A stretch of 64,000 nucleotides of DNA from Burkholderia sp. Bp9142 (GCF_003853415.1 NZ_QTPP01000042.1:1-64000), one strand, 5' to 3'. Shown: positions 9,251 through 18,204, counted from the first letter of the stretch. The notes: generated from the sequence alone by a model not told the origin. Program-made: numbers and translations.

Positions 9251-9676
9251 TCACTTCACGTAGATCGTGATTTTCTTCGAGTAGATGGGGGGATTTTGCG
9301 GCACGTGATTGGCGTCGCCCATCAAGAGCTGCAGCGTGTGCTTGCCCGGCGGAAGTTCCAGCGTGGTTTCGGTCTCGCCCGCGCCGAAATGCAGGTGATT
9401 CCGGTCGGACGGAATCGGCTGGTCCATCGGCGGCAGGTCCGTATCGACCAGCAGGTGATGGTGGCCCGTGTTCGGAAACTGCACATGCGACGGCGCGACC
9501 CCCATGTCGCGCAAGCCGAACCACACCCGGAACGGACGTCCGGCCGGCAGCACCTGGCCATCGTTGGGCCATCCGATGTAGACGACGGCCTTCGGGGGAT
9601 GCGTGCTGGTCTCTGCAGTCGTCGCCCCCGTCCATAGCAGCGTCACGGCAACGGCGAAGAGGATGAGCTTGTTCAT
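9251..9676 (-). CDS. DUF4399 exported protein, second of a tandem pair
   Basis: A 141-residue protein with a Sec signal peptide (MNKLILFAVAVTLLWTGATTAET). A DUF4399 domain covers the rest, with the family hallmarks GHHHLLVDTDLP, DQPIPSDRNHLHFGAG, LPPGKHTLQLLMGD and a YSKKITIYV end. Family function is not established; the His-rich segments suggest metal or ligand binding in the periplasm. The start at 9676 is the ATG that begins the signal peptide. It lies 42 bp downstream of a paralogue with nearly the same C-terminal half, so the pair arose by tandem duplication and is probably co-transcribed. Confidence 0.85.
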   Translation of the reverse strand: MNKLILFAVAVTLLWTGATTAETSTHPPKAVVYIGWPNDGQVLPAGRPFRVWFGLRDMGVAPSHVQFPNTGHHHLLVDTDLPPMDQPIPSDRNHLHFGAGETETTLELPPGKHTLQLLMGDANHVPQNPPIYSKKITIYVK

Positions 9677-9718
9677 GGCGGCAATTCCCGGTTCATGCGG
9701 CAGGCGCGGCATGGTGCG

Positions 9719-10147
9719 CTACTTGACCGTGATCGTGATCTTCTTCGAGTACACCGGCGGATCGTGCGGCACGTGGTCGTGGTCCCCCATCAGCATCTGC
9801 AGCGTGTGCTTGCCGGGTGGCAACTCGATGCGCGCCTCGGTTTGACCGGCGCCGTAATGGAGGTGATTCCGGTCCGACGGTATCGGCTGGTCCAGCGGCG
9901 GGAGATCGGTATCGACGAGCAGATGATGATGGCCCACGTTGGCCCGCTCGATGCCTTTCGGGCAGATGCCCATGTTGCGCAGGCCCATGCGCACCCAGAA
10001 CTTGCCGCCCGTGATCGTTGCACCGTCCGACGGCCAGATGATGTATGCCTCGGCGCCGGGCGGCGAAGGCGTACGCCCGGCGGCAAACGTGATCCTCGGC
10101 GCCAGGACGGTGGCGGCCAAAGCCAACAACGTAGCCCTTCTTCGCAT
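9719..10147 (-). CDS. DUF4399 exported protein, first of a tandem pair
   Basis: A 142-residue protein with an Arg-rich signal peptide (MRRRATLLALAATVLAPRITFA) and a DUF4399 domain: GHHHLLVDTDLPPLDQP, PSDRNHLHYGAGQTE, LPPGKHTLQMLMGDHDH, and a YSKKITITV end. GAGGAG lies nine bases before the ATG at 10147 and fixes the start; the reading frame continues far upstream only as antisense to the caspase gene. It is divergent from the caspase-FGE gene and leads the DUF4399 pair. Function unknown. Confidence 0.86.
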   Translation of the reverse strand: MRRRATLLALAATVLAPRITFAAGRTPSPPGAEAYIIWPSDGATITGGKFWVRMGLRNMGICPKGIERANVGHHHLLVDTDLPPLDQPIPSDRNHLHYGAGQTEARIELPPGKHTLQMLMGDHDHVPHDPPVYSKKITITVK

Positions 10148-10465
10148 CGTGTTGCTCCTCGCGTTGGTGGCGGCGCGCGGCGTCGGACAGTGGAGCGTGT
10201 CTAACAGCTTAGGACGTAATCGACAGGAAGACACATAACGATGTCCCAGGGTGATGGGCCGGCCGCGATGCGCGGACGCGTATGTTGTTTTTTGCAAAAC
10301 CCGCGGGTGGATCCGGTGATCGCCGCGGATCGCACGTGCTATCTTGAATGTGTCCTGGCCGTGCCCGCCGCAAGCCGGCATTGCGCTCGCCGCGACCGGA
10401 CACCCGGCAACGGCTGCGCTCCGCCTTCGGCACCTCGTCCGACGGCGCACCCTGGGGGGCCGAAT
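10148..10465. promoter_or_regulatory. Divergent control region, DUF4399 pair versus caspase-FGE gene
   Basis: A 318-base region between two divergent starts with no supported gene. It contains an A+T-richer patch (TTGTTTTTTGCAAAAC near 10284) and TATCTT near 10340 that could be promoter parts. No spacing matches a convincing sigma-70 site. Confidence 0.35.
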
Positions 10466-12406
10466 ATGTGGCGAATACTCTTGCCCGCATGCCTGCTTGC
10501 GTCGATCTCGGTGGCATCGAGCACCTGCTCCGGCGAGGACATGCATCCTTTTGCGGTGCCGCCGGCAGCTTCCGCGCGCGCCGGCTCGATCGAGCCGCAT
10601 CGCGTCGCGCTCGTGATCGGCAACGGTGCATATCGCGACCATCCGCTCGCCAACCCCGTCCATGACGCCGATGCGATGGGCGATGCGCTGCAGGCGCTCG
10701 GCTTCGACGTCATCACGTTGCGCAATGCGACCCGTCGGCAAATGCTCGACGGGCTTGCCGCGTTCGAGCGCCGCATCGCGGCCAGCGGCACCGGGCTGGT
10801 CTATTTCGCGGGCCACGGCGCCAGCGCGGGTGGAACGACATGGCTCGCGCCGGTCGATGCCGACGTCGGCTCGCCGGCCGGCCTGTCGCGAACGGGTATC
10901 GACCTGCAAACCGTGTTCGATGCGACGTCGCGGCCACACGGCGACCGCATTGATCTGATCATTCTGGATTCCTGCCTGATAGCGCCCCCCGGTGCCGGCA
11001 ACGTGGCGGCCCGCAAGCCACCGCCGCATACGCTCGTTGCCTACGCGGCCGCGCCTGGCGAAGGCGCGGCCGACGGTGCAACGCATGGTGTCTACACGGC
11101 GGCGCTGCTGCGGACGCTCGCGTTGCCGGGGCTCGGTATCGCACAGGTCCTTGACCGTGCCGGCGCGATGGTCGAACGCGCCACCGGGCATCGGCAGATA
11201 CCCTGGATCGCGTCTTCCCTTTCCGATGCGGCAGCAACGTCTGCGCTCACCGGGTCGCGTCGTGCCGGAACCGGCGTGGTGCATTCCGGCGGTGGCACGG
11301 AGCAACGATCCGACGTGCTGGCCGACGTCGGCGTCGTCGCACTCGATAGCCGGGGCGTGATGCCGAAAGACAGTGCCGAACAGTACGAAATGACGTTCTG
11401 GGAGTCGATCAAGGACAGCAAGGAGGCGGGCGATTACGAGGCCTATCTGAAGACTTACCCGAACGGCCGCTTCGCGCAGTTGGCGCAGGCCCGTCTCGCA
11501 CGACTGCGCGCGACCGCGCCCAAGGCGCCTGCGGCGTCCGCGCCCGCACCGACGGCGAGCCCCACGCCGGCACCCGCCCCCGCTTCGGCGCCGGCGCCTG
11601 CGCACACGCCCGGCTCACCGCCGAAGGCACCGCCTCCCGCCGCGGTGGCATCGCCATCGGCACCTCCGCAGAAAGGGGGCGCGGCGGCCGCCAATGAAAT
11701 CCGGGATTGCCCGGCATGCCCCGCCATGCTGGCGGTCAGTCCAGGGACGTTCGCAATGGGCAGCAATGCGGGCGATCCGTCGGAAAAACCGTCACATCGC
11801 GTGACGCTCGATCATTCCTTCGCGCTTGCGAAATACGTGGTGACTGTCGCGCAATGGAACGCCTGCCGCGACGCAGGCGCCTGCCCGCGCCTGCCCGGCG
11901 ACAGCAATACGGTCGCGAACGCGCCCGCGCGCGACCTGAGTTGGGACGATGCGCAACTGTACGTGAAGTGGCTGTCGAAAATAAGCGGCAAGTCTTACCG
12001 GCTGCCGACCGAGGCCGAATGGGAATTCGCGGCGCGTGGCGGCACCGCAACGCGCTACTGGTGGGGCAACGAGATGCGCCCGGGCAACGCGAACTGCAAG
12101 GACTGCGGTCCGCCGTGGCGTGCCGATGCACCGGATAACGTCGGCTCGTTCGCGGCCAATCCGCTCGGTTTCTACGACATGGCGGGCGGCGTGTGGGAAT
12201 GGGTCAGCGACTGCTGGCACAACTCGTACAAGAATGCGCCTGCCGATGGCCGCTCGTGGGACGAGCCGAACTGCCAGGTACGCGTCATCCGCGGCGGCTC
12301 GTGGAGGGATGGTGCGGCCTACATGCCAGTCTCGACACGCTTCAAATACGACAGCAGCGTCCGTTTTTCGGCAAACGGGTTTCGCGTGGCCCGGGACCTG
12401 AAGTAG
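10466..12406 (+). CDS. Caspase-like (C14) protein fused to a formylglycine-generating-enzyme-type domain
   Basis: A 646-residue exported protein. An N-terminal signal-like segment (MWRILLPACLLASISVAS) precedes a caspase/metacaspase domain (about residues 45-275). The catalytic dyad is His117 in YFAGHG and Cys170 in ILDSC. Next come the short FWESIKDSKEAGDYEAYL...YPNG linker that often follows bacterial caspase domains, a Pro/Ala-rich spacer (about 345-405), and a C-terminal FGE-sulfatase/SUMF1-type domain (about 415-645). That last domain shows RLPTEAEWEFAARGG, GFYDMAGGVWEWVSD and IRGGSW...FRVAR. The start at 10466 follows a G-rich ribosome site and begins the signal peptide. The FGE-type fold here is more likely a binding module than an enzyme. 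Role unknown; a secreted proteolytic effector is inferred. Confidence 0.85.
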   Translation: MWRILLPACLLASISVASSTCSGEDMHPFAVPPAASARAGSIEPHRVALVIGNGAYRDHPLANPVHDADAMGDALQALGFDVITLRNATRRQMLDGLAAFERRIAASGTGLVYFAGHGASAGGTTWLAPVDADVGSPAGLSRTGIDLQTVFDATSRPHGDRIDLIILDSCLIAPPGAGNVAARKPPPHTLVAYAAAPGEGAADGATHGVYTAALLRTLALPGLGIAQVLDRAGAMVERATGHRQIPWIASSLSDAAATSALTGSRRAGTGVVHSGGGTEQRSDVLADVGVVALDSRGVMPKDSAEQYEMTFWESIKDSKEAGDYEAYLKTYPNGRFAQLAQARLARLRATAPKAPAASAPAPTASPTPAPAPASAPAPAHTPGSPPKAPPPAAVASPSAPPQKGGAAAANEIRDCPACPAMLAVSPGTFAMGSNAGDPSEKPSHRVTLDHSFALAKYVVTVAQWNACRDAGACPRLPGDSNTVANAPARDLSWDDAQLYVKWLSKISGKSYRLPTEAEWEFAARGGTATRYWWGNEMRPGNANCKDCGPPWRADAPDNVGSFAANPLGFYDMAGGVWEWVSDCWHNSYKNAPADGRSWDEPNCQVRVIRGGSWRDGAAYMPVSTRFKYDSSVRFSANGFRVARDLK

Positions 12407-12464
12407 ATCGAACATGGCGAGCCATTCGCCAATCCGATGACTGACCCGGGCCGGGAAGCCGGTC

Positions 12465-12493
12465 ATGCGCGCCGTCGAGCGTTCGGCGCGCAT
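12465..12493. terminator. Perfect 10-bp hairpin between convergent genes
   Basis: ATGCGCGCCG pairs with CGGCGCGCAT around a nine-base loop. It lies between the ends of the caspase-FGE gene and the S53 peptidase gene, so it could serve both strands. No T run is present. Confidence 0.45.
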
Positions 12494-12500
12494 CGCCGTG

Positions 12501-13736
12501 TCAAGGTGCGGCGATCAACGCCTGGACCAGATTGGCGGCCATCGGGCGCCCGAGGCCGGTGACGTAGTCGTATCCGACCGCCGCCGTGCAAAGCGTGCCG
12601 CATGCGCCGTTCGAGCCGCTGACGATGTCGCGGAAGTTCGCCGCGTAGGCGCCCGATGCGAGCCCGTACAGCACGCTCTGGATCGCGCCCACCGCGTTCA
12701 GCGTCGTCTTGCCGCGCGCGATGCGCAAGCTGTTCGCGATCGCGATCAACGCGGACCATTGCGGTGCGCCCGCGCTCGTACCGCCGACGACGAACCAGCC
12801 GCGCTGCCCCGCGTAGCCGTACGAGTTGTAGACCGCGAAGCCGGATGCCGGGTCGCTGTGGTACGCGACATCGGGCACGCCGCGCAGCCCGAGGCTATCC
12901 GATGGCGTCCCGAAGTTCGACTGATACGTCGGCTCCGCCTCGACCGCGCTCTGTCCGCCGCCGCTGCCGGCCCATGCCGTTTCGCCCGCGTAGGCGCCGC
13001 TCGCATCGGTCGCGATCGACGTGCCGCCGACGCCCAGCACATACGGCGACGCGGCCGGGTAGTCGATGCCATTACCACCGTCGCCGGACGCAGCGACGAA
13101 CGACACACCGTTCGCGCTGGCGAACTGCCCGTCGAATTGCGTCTCGGCCAGGAATTCGGGGGCCCCCCAACTGATCGACACGACCTTCGCGCCGAGCCCG
13201 CCCGGGGCCGGACTCGTCGCGAGCGCGATCGCGCTCATCAGGTCATCGAGCGAACTCGATGCGGCTTCGACCAGCACGATCCGCGCATTCGGTGCGATCG
13301 CGTGCGCCCACTGCACGTCGAGCGAGCTCTCGATCGCCCACAGTGCGTCGGGCGGAGGCGGACGCTTGTCGGGTGTCGCGTACACCTTCGAGAAGCAGCG
13401 CGGGGACGCGCACGGCGGCAGGCCGAACGTGCTGCTGAACAATCGCAGGTCCGCTTCGGCGTTCGGGTTGTCGTACGCGTCGACGATCGCGATGACCTGA
13501 TCGTCGCCGCCGTAGCCGCGGGCCGGCAATTGATCGAACCCGTAGAAACGGCGGATCTGCTGCGGCGACAGGCCGACCGGGTTCCGTTTCGCGGATCCGT
13601 GCAGATGGAGCGGCGGCCGTGCAAACGCGCGCGGCGCCCGGGCCGCGGACTGCGCGAACGACACGCCGAGCGTGAGCGCGACGCTCGCCGATACGACGAG
13701 CATGCGCAGCCCACGCGTGAACGAAGCGCGCTTCAT
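12501..13736 (-). CDS. Secreted S53 (sedolisin/kumamolisin-type) serine peptidase
   Basis: A 411-residue protein with a signal peptide (LRMLVVSASVALTLGVSFAQS). A truncated pro-region (GLSPQQIRRFYGFDQL) precedes an S53 catalytic domain. The Glu/Asp pair sits in AIESSLDVQWAHAIAP, the oxyanion Asp in AASGDGGNG and the nucleophile Ser in GGTSAGAPQW, so all S53 active-site parts are visible. A C-terminal DIVSGSNG...YDYVTGLGRP calcium-site motif is also present. The long activation prodomain typical of many sedolisins is missing, giving the short form. It is 34 bp downstream of the deacetylase-like gene on the same strand, suggesting a secreted-enzyme operon. Confidence 0.92.
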   Translation of the reverse strand: MKRASFTRGLRMLVVSASVALTLGVSFAQSAARAPRAFARPPLHLHGSAKRNPVGLSPQQIRRFYGFDQLPARGYGGDDQVIAIVDAYDNPNAEADLRLFSSTFGLPPCASPRCFSKVYATPDKRPPPPDALWAIESSLDVQWAHAIAPNARIVLVEAASSSLDDLMSAIALATSPAPGGLGAKVVSISWGAPEFLAETQFDGQFASANGVSFVAASGDGGNGIDYPAASPYVLGVGGTSIATDASGAYAGETAWAGSGGGQSAVEAEPTYQSNFGTPSDSLGLRGVPDVAYHSDPASGFAVYNSYGYAGQRGWFVVGGTSAGAPQWSALIAIANSLRIARGKTTLNAVGAIQSVLYGLASGAYAANFRDIVSGSNGACGTLCTAAVGYDYVTGLGRPMAANLVQALIAAP

Positions 13737-13770
13737 GGTGTTCCCCCGATGGCGAACCAGCCGACGTGCG

Positions 13771-15903
13771 TCAGTGCGCCTTCGCGCTCGTGAACGACAG
13801 CGACTTGCCCGTGCCCGCGATGACCAGCCAGTTGTTCGGATCGGTGCTCACGACTGTCGCGCTCCCGCTTTTCACGCTCGGCAACTGGTACGTGCTCTTC
13901 GGCAACAGCCAGGTCATGTCCTGCAGATTCGCCGGATGCGTCGCGCTGAACGTCCAGCTGGTGCCGGTATCGGTCGCCGTCCAGTTCACCAGCAGACGGC
14001 GCCGGTCGAACTGCGTGAGCTGGTCCATCGTGAACCACTTGAACTGGCCGGTCGTCGCGAGCGACGCTGCATAGCTGAGCAGCGTCGTGACGACGTTCGG
14101 ATACCACGACGCGCCCAGCGGGTGCATGTAGATCAGCCGGCTCGTGCGGTTCGCGACGACGAAATCCATCAGCGACTGATACCAGTTCTGGACGTCTGTC
14201 GTCGGCACCGCGAATTCCTGGAACTCCTCGAACGTCGCATACTTGCCGAACGGCATCACCGGAAACGCCCAGATGCCCGGATTCAGCAGCGAACCGTTGC
14301 GATACGCGCGCGTTTGCGCATTGCCGGTATGGCCGGTGAAGTAGTAGCCGGAATAGCCGTTCGACTCGAGCCAGTTCACCGCCCACGTCGGCGTGTTGCC
14401 TTCCGGTGCCGCCCATTCGACGTCCGGCTTGCCCGTCACCGACTGGATCGCATTGTGGTTCAGCACCAGATATTGCGTGAACGTGCTCGCGTTCGTTTCG
14501 CTGGCGTTCGCCCCCCAGTAGTCGTGCGCCCAGCCACCGTGACTGCCGACCTTGTGCCCGCGCTTGAGCAGGAACGCGACCAGCTGCTTCGCCGGCGTAT
14601 TGTTCGTCAGGTTGATCCCGAGCCGGTCGCCGAGTGTCACGTCGTCCGGACCGGCCGTCATCACGATCGAGTACGGGCCGCTGTTCCAGACGCCGAAATT
14701 CTTCAGGTACTGCGCCGGCTGGATCTGGTCTGCCGCGCAGAAGTGCCAGTTCAGGACCATCCCGGCCTGGGCGCGCGGCTGCAGCGACAGGTGCGGCATC
14801 GACAGGATGTTCGTCGTGAAGTAACGCAGGAAGCCGTGGATCGGCATGCTGTCGGTTTGTCCGTCGAGATACGCGAGCGGCAGGTTGACGAACATCACAC
14901 CGCCGTTTCCATACACCTGATAGCCGGCGACGAGACCGAAGTTCGGTGACGTCAGCAGCGTCGTGCCGGTATACGTGCCTTGCGTGACGTAGCTCGGATA
15001 GGTGAGGAAGCCGTATACGTAGCCGGAAATTCCTTCGAGCACGTCCGTCGTCGCGGATGGCGAGGCAGTCACGAGCGACGTCGCACCCTTCACCGCCGTC
15101 GATACCGACGACAGCGTCGTCGATGTCGGCGAATACGATCCGGATCCGACCTTGCCCCCCGTCGACACGCGCCCGAGATTCAGCGGCAGGCCGCTCATGC
15201 GCCCGTTATCCATCTTGTACGTGAAATACGCCTGATGGTTGTAACCGGCAAGCCCGCCCGGGTTCGACGTGCTCGGCTGCAGGAAGAGCAGTTGATTCGT
15301 CGTCGAGCCGCTCGACGTGCTCGACGTGGTCGCGGCCAACGCCGCTGCGGTCGTCGTCGAGCCGGACCATGTCATCGACTTCCCGGGTGGAATCTGCAGC
15401 GCGCGCAACGTGCTCCCCATCCCGGTCACCGGACCGAGGCCGATCATGCTTCCGCCGAACGTATCGTAAAGCACGTAGTTGACGCCGGCCATCGAGCTGA
15501 ACCGCGATTGACCGGCCGGATAGAAGCCCGCCTCGTTCAGTACACCGAAATCATAGACGAGCATCACGCGCCCGCCGTTCAGCGCGTAAGTCTGGATTGC
15601 GGTCACGAGCGTATCGTCGGCGGTCGTATGCACCTGGTCCGGCAGGATGAGCCCCTGATACTGCTGCAGCGACGTTCCGCCCTGCTTGAATTGCGTGTCG
15701 CTGATGAGCGAGATCTGCAGTCCCTCCTCCGCCGCCGAATCGAGCCACGCGGACACACGCGGGTCCGGCAGCGTGAAGTTGTCCGGCAGCAGCAACAGCA
15801 ACTGGTTCGACAGTGCGCTTGCCCGACCGGGTGCGAACGTCATCACGCAAACGGTGAAGACGATCAGAAGGGCTCGTAGGGTTCGAATCGACTTGGCCAA
15901 CAT
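13771..15903 (-). CDS. Large secreted protein with polysaccharide-deacetylase-like C-terminal region
   Basis: A 710-residue exported protein. The signal peptide runs to about residue 30 (LLIVFTVCVMTFAPGRASA). An N-terminal region resembles a glutamine-amidotransferase-like fold (YQGLILPDQV, TYALNGGRVMLVYDFG, about 60-150). A Ser/Thr-rich middle follows. The C-terminal half carries NodB-like features: GSHGGWAHD as a possible metal-binding His pair, EWAAPEGNTPTW, and IYMHPLG as a late His motif. The start at 15903 follows GGGAG. Assignment to carbohydrate deacetylases is by motif only; the canonical early Asp-Asp motif is not obvious, so activity is uncertain. Probably co-transcribed with the S53 peptidase. 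Confidence 0.7.
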   Translation of the reverse strand: MLAKSIRTLRALLIVFTVCVMTFAPGRASALSNQLLLLLPDNFTLPDPRVSAWLDSAAEEGLQISLISDTQFKQGGTSLQQYQGLILPDQVHTTADDTLVTAIQTYALNGGRVMLVYDFGVLNEAGFYPAGQSRFSSMAGVNYVLYDTFGGSMIGLGPVTGMGSTLRALQIPPGKSMTWSGSTTTAAALAATTSSTSSGSTTNQLLFLQPSTSNPGGLAGYNHQAYFTYKMDNGRMSGLPLNLGRVSTGGKVGSGSYSPTSTTLSSVSTAVKGATSLVTASPSATTDVLEGISGYVYGFLTYPSYVTQGTYTGTTLLTSPNFGLVAGYQVYGNGGVMFVNLPLAYLDGQTDSMPIHGFLRYFTTNILSMPHLSLQPRAQAGMVLNWHFCAADQIQPAQYLKNFGVWNSGPYSIVMTAGPDDVTLGDRLGINLTNNTPAKQLVAFLLKRGHKVGSHGGWAHDYWGANASETNASTFTQYLVLNHNAIQSVTGKPDVEWAAPEGNTPTWAVNWLESNGYSGYYFTGHTGNAQTRAYRNGSLLNPGIWAFPVMPFGKYATFEEFQEFAVPTTDVQNWYQSLMDFVVANRTSRLIYMHPLGASWYPNVVTTLLSYAASLATTGQFKWFTMDQLTQFDRRRLLVNWTATDTGTSWTFSATHPANLQDMTWLLPKSTYQLPSVKSGSATVVSTDPNNWLVIAGTGKSLSFTSAKAH

Positions 15904-16621
15904 TGTGCTCTCCCGTCGGAGGTGGGATGACTGCCGATGCCCAACACGTTGCTGCCGGCGCGTTTCACACATCGTGATCGAGCGGCCGGCATCCGGGCCG
16001 TGTGACCCCCATCGGCTAGCGGCGGCGAGCGAACGTGCCGCGTTTCGGACGCGGCCCCGGCGACGCATGCACGTCGATTCGTCGGACGATCACGAACGCG
16101 CGCGCGGCTATCGTTTCCACCACAACCCGTGAAGCTAACAACGTGCCAGTCTCGCAACCACGCCGCCGGGACAGCCTCCGGCCATGGAATGCGCCGGGCA
16201 CGGGAAAATCGCGCCAAAAACGTTACAGCGTCGATACGGCGTGCGTGATAGCGCAATGGGACGGAGCCCACGGGGGGCATCGCGATGGACGATGTGATGC
16301 GATTTGGCGCGGCGTCGCATGGGACGCGCGCGATCGCCACCGGCATTTGCTGGACATCGGCAAACGCGCCCAAAAATCAACGGAAAATGATTCTGACGTG
16401 TAACACCGGCGCTGCACGCGCGTGGACTGAGTAACCGTCTCCCGAGTCGAACCGGTTGGGCCGATGCGCACGGGACGCGTTCACGGGCCCTCGAGCATGA
16501 CGTGTGGCCCATTTCGACCTTCCGCTCCCGCACCTATCGTACGGGTGAAGTGACGCGCCGGCTGGCCTCGCCCGGCGTCCGAACCCGACGCGATGCCGAT
16601 CAACGATACAAGGAGCACGAA
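15904..16621. other. 718-base divergent intergenic region
   Basis: No supported gene. It separates the minus-strand deacetylase-like gene from the plus-strand M35-type peptidase gene, so it should hold both promoters. Small open frames here lack ribosome sites and have atypical codon use. No clear operator or hairpin was picked. Confidence 0.5.
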
Positions 16622-17257
16622 ATGAGACTGTCTTACCTGACTGACGTGACCAGGAAGGTTTCCGAGGGATCACTGCAACAGGAGGTGCTGGATGCCACCG
16701 ACGCGGCATTCGGTCGCCTTCCTGACGATCTCGATCGCATGGCGCAATTGCTCGCCGCACCGGACAGCACGATGTCCGCGCGGATCGCATTCCTGTTCGG
16801 CCGCGCCGACGAGACGACGCTGAACGGCGTTCGGCGCGTCATCGACCGCATGCGGCAGGTCATCTCGCGCAAGATCAGCTGGAGCTGCACGTGGTCCAAG
16901 CGAGGGCAACCCGACTACTACGCGTATGTCTTCACGAACGTCGACCCGATGCAGGCGGGCCAGTTGTTCGTCTATCTGGACGAGCGCTACAAGCTAGCGG
17001 AAGAGGACGGGCTCGACAATCGCTACCTCACGCTCGCGCATGAATTCTCCCATCTCGCCGCGAAGACGCTCGATCACGCGTACGCCCACGATTGCTTCTG
17101 GACGCCCGGCAAGCCCATGGGCAACTGCATCCGGTGGTCCGAGCACGTTTCGTTGACGCCGTACGACCCGGATCGCGCGGTCGAGAATGCGGACTGCTAC
17201 GGCTATCTCATGGCGGCGACGTTCCGGCGCACGGGAGCGCCTTGTCCGACGCCGTAA
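16622..17257 (+). CDS. M35-type (aspzincin-like) metallopeptidase domain protein
   Basis: A 211-residue protein. The zinc site is visible as His140-Glu141 and His144 in LAHEFSHLAAKTLDHAY, with Asp151 in the KTLDHAY segment as the probable third ligand. Near the C-terminus, ENADCYGYLM matches the NADSYxxF element of M35/LysM-type endopeptidases. AAGGAG seven bases before the ATG at 16622 fixes the start. No signal peptide is visible, unusual for M35 peptidases, so delivery by a dedicated secretion system or cytoplasmic action is possible. Confidence 0.75.
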   Translation: MRLSYLTDVTRKVSEGSLQQEVLDATDAAFGRLPDDLDRMAQLLAAPDSTMSARIAFLFGRADETTLNGVRRVIDRMRQVISRKISWSCTWSKRGQPDYYAYVFTNVDPMQAGQLFVYLDERYKLAEEDGLDNRYLTLAHEFSHLAAKTLDHAYAHDCFWTPGKPMGNCIRWSEHVSLTPYDPDRAVENADCYGYLMAATFRRTGAPCPTP

Positions 17258-17346
17258 TGTGCCACGGACCGAAATCGAATCACGCCGGCCGGCGGGCCAC
17301 CGCCCGCTCCGGCTCTCCCTGCGGCACGACCAGCACCGCCACGGCG

Positions 17347-17544
17347 TCAGGCCAGTCTCGATGACCGCGGCACGGCAATCGCGCCCTGCGGGCCGCCGCC
17401 GGGACCGCCTCCCCCGCCGCCGTATCCACCCGGACCGCCGGGGCCGCCGGGGCCGCCGGGGCCGAAACAGTACGGCCACCAGCAGCACCCGCCGAGCATC
17501 AGCATCAGTGCACTCAGACCGACGATTGCAAGCGTTTTTCTCAT
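17347..17544 (-). CDS. Small Gly/Pro-rich lipoprotein
   Basis: A 65-residue protein. The signal peptide ends in a lipobox LMLGG-C (CWWPYCF), and the tail is dominated by GPGG repeats and a glycine run. GGAGA lies before the ATG at 17544. Small lipoproteins with Gly-rich tails are common in Burkholderia; function is unknown. It follows the RcnB-like gene by 18 bp on the same strand. Confidence 0.6.
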   Translation of the reverse strand: MRKTLAIVGLSALMLMLGGCCWWPYCFGPGGPGGPGGPGGYGGGGGGPGGGPQGAIAVPRSSRLA

Positions 17545-17562
17545 GGCTGTCTCCGTTGTCGT

Positions 17563-18006
17563 TCAGTGATGCGGGCCAAGCAGGACGCCTGCGATCACAC
17601 CGGTCGCGATCGTCGCCAGCACGAAGTCGCCATTGACCTGCAGCCACTGGTAACCCGCGGGTGGCGGCTGAAGATCATGTGCCTGCCAGTCGTCGAGCAC
17701 GTACTTCTGTCCACGGTAGTCATTCGGCACGCGGCCGCCGCGATGCCAGTCGCTGTGCGGAACCGGACCGGCCACGCGATGGGGCGGTCCATCGGGACGA
17801 TCGGCATGCGCACCTGGCGGCGGCCCGTTGGGACGGCCTGCACGGTCTGCGGGCGGCGGTGCGTCCGGTCGGCCCGGATTGTCATGCTGTGGATGGCCGG
17901 AGACTGCGTCGGGGCGATCGCTGTCCATGCCTTGTTGCGCGAACGTGGCAAGCGGCATGCTTGACATGGTCACCGCGACGAGAAGAATCGTTGCCTGCTT
18001 TTTCAA
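17563..18006 (-). CDS. RcnB-like periplasmic protein
   Basis: A 147-residue protein with a probable TTG start at 18006 (LKKQATILLVAVTM) preceded by GGGAGGA. A signal peptide ends near ATFA-QQ. A low-complexity His/Pro/Asp/Gly-rich middle is followed by the C-terminal RcnB signature: a basic-aromatic RGGRVPNDYRGQKYVLDDW stretch, LQPPPAGYQWLQV, and a final hydrophobic ATIATGVIAGVLLG. RcnB family proteins affect nickel/cobalt homeostasis in E. coli; in Burkholderia the family is broad and the metal is not known. The His-rich spacer is consistent with metal binding. Confidence 0.75.
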   Translation of the reverse strand: MKKQATILLVAVTMSSMPLATFAQQGMDSDRPDAVSGHPQHDNPGRPDAPPPADRAGRPNGPPPGAHADRPDGPPHRVAGPVPHSDWHRGGRVPNDYRGQKYVLDDWQAHDLQPPPAGYQWLQVNGDFVLATIATGVIAGVLLGPHH

Positions 18007-18157
18007 GATGTTTGTCCTCCCGGAAGCAAATACGACACGGCGTATGCTCCCAAAAGCACGCACGGGAATGGTTACGGCGGATTACCCCGGACTTCCGCGC
18101 ATGACCTCGCCGCAACGAAGCCGGCAAGCGCTTCGGCCGGCCGGGCGCGATCGAACC

Positions 18158-18184
18158 CGGATCGCTCGCAGCGCGAGCGATCCG
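18158..18184 (-). terminator. Perfect 12-bp hairpin after the response-regulator gene
   Basis: CGGATCGCTCGC and GCGAGCGATCCG form a 12-bp stem with a three-base loop, 20 bases beyond the stop of the two-component operon. No T run follows, so it is a strong structural 3'-end candidate rather than a textbook intrinsic terminator. Confidence 0.55.
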
Positions 18185-18204
18185 TCGGTCGGACATCGTG
18201 GAGA

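Noticed and set aside
7974-9635. Long minus-strand frame crossing the OprM and DUF4399 genes
   Set aside because: Different frame from both genes, low-complexity composition and no domain; shadow frame.
10466-12406. FGE-type domain as the variable protein of a diversity-generating retroelement
   Set aside because: No reverse transcriptase, template repeat or accessory gene is visible in the window, so only a watch item.
17347-17544. Gly-Pro repeats as a collagen-like structural protein
   Set aside because: The repeat tract is only a few units long within a 65-residue lipoprotein; low-complexity tail is the simpler reading.
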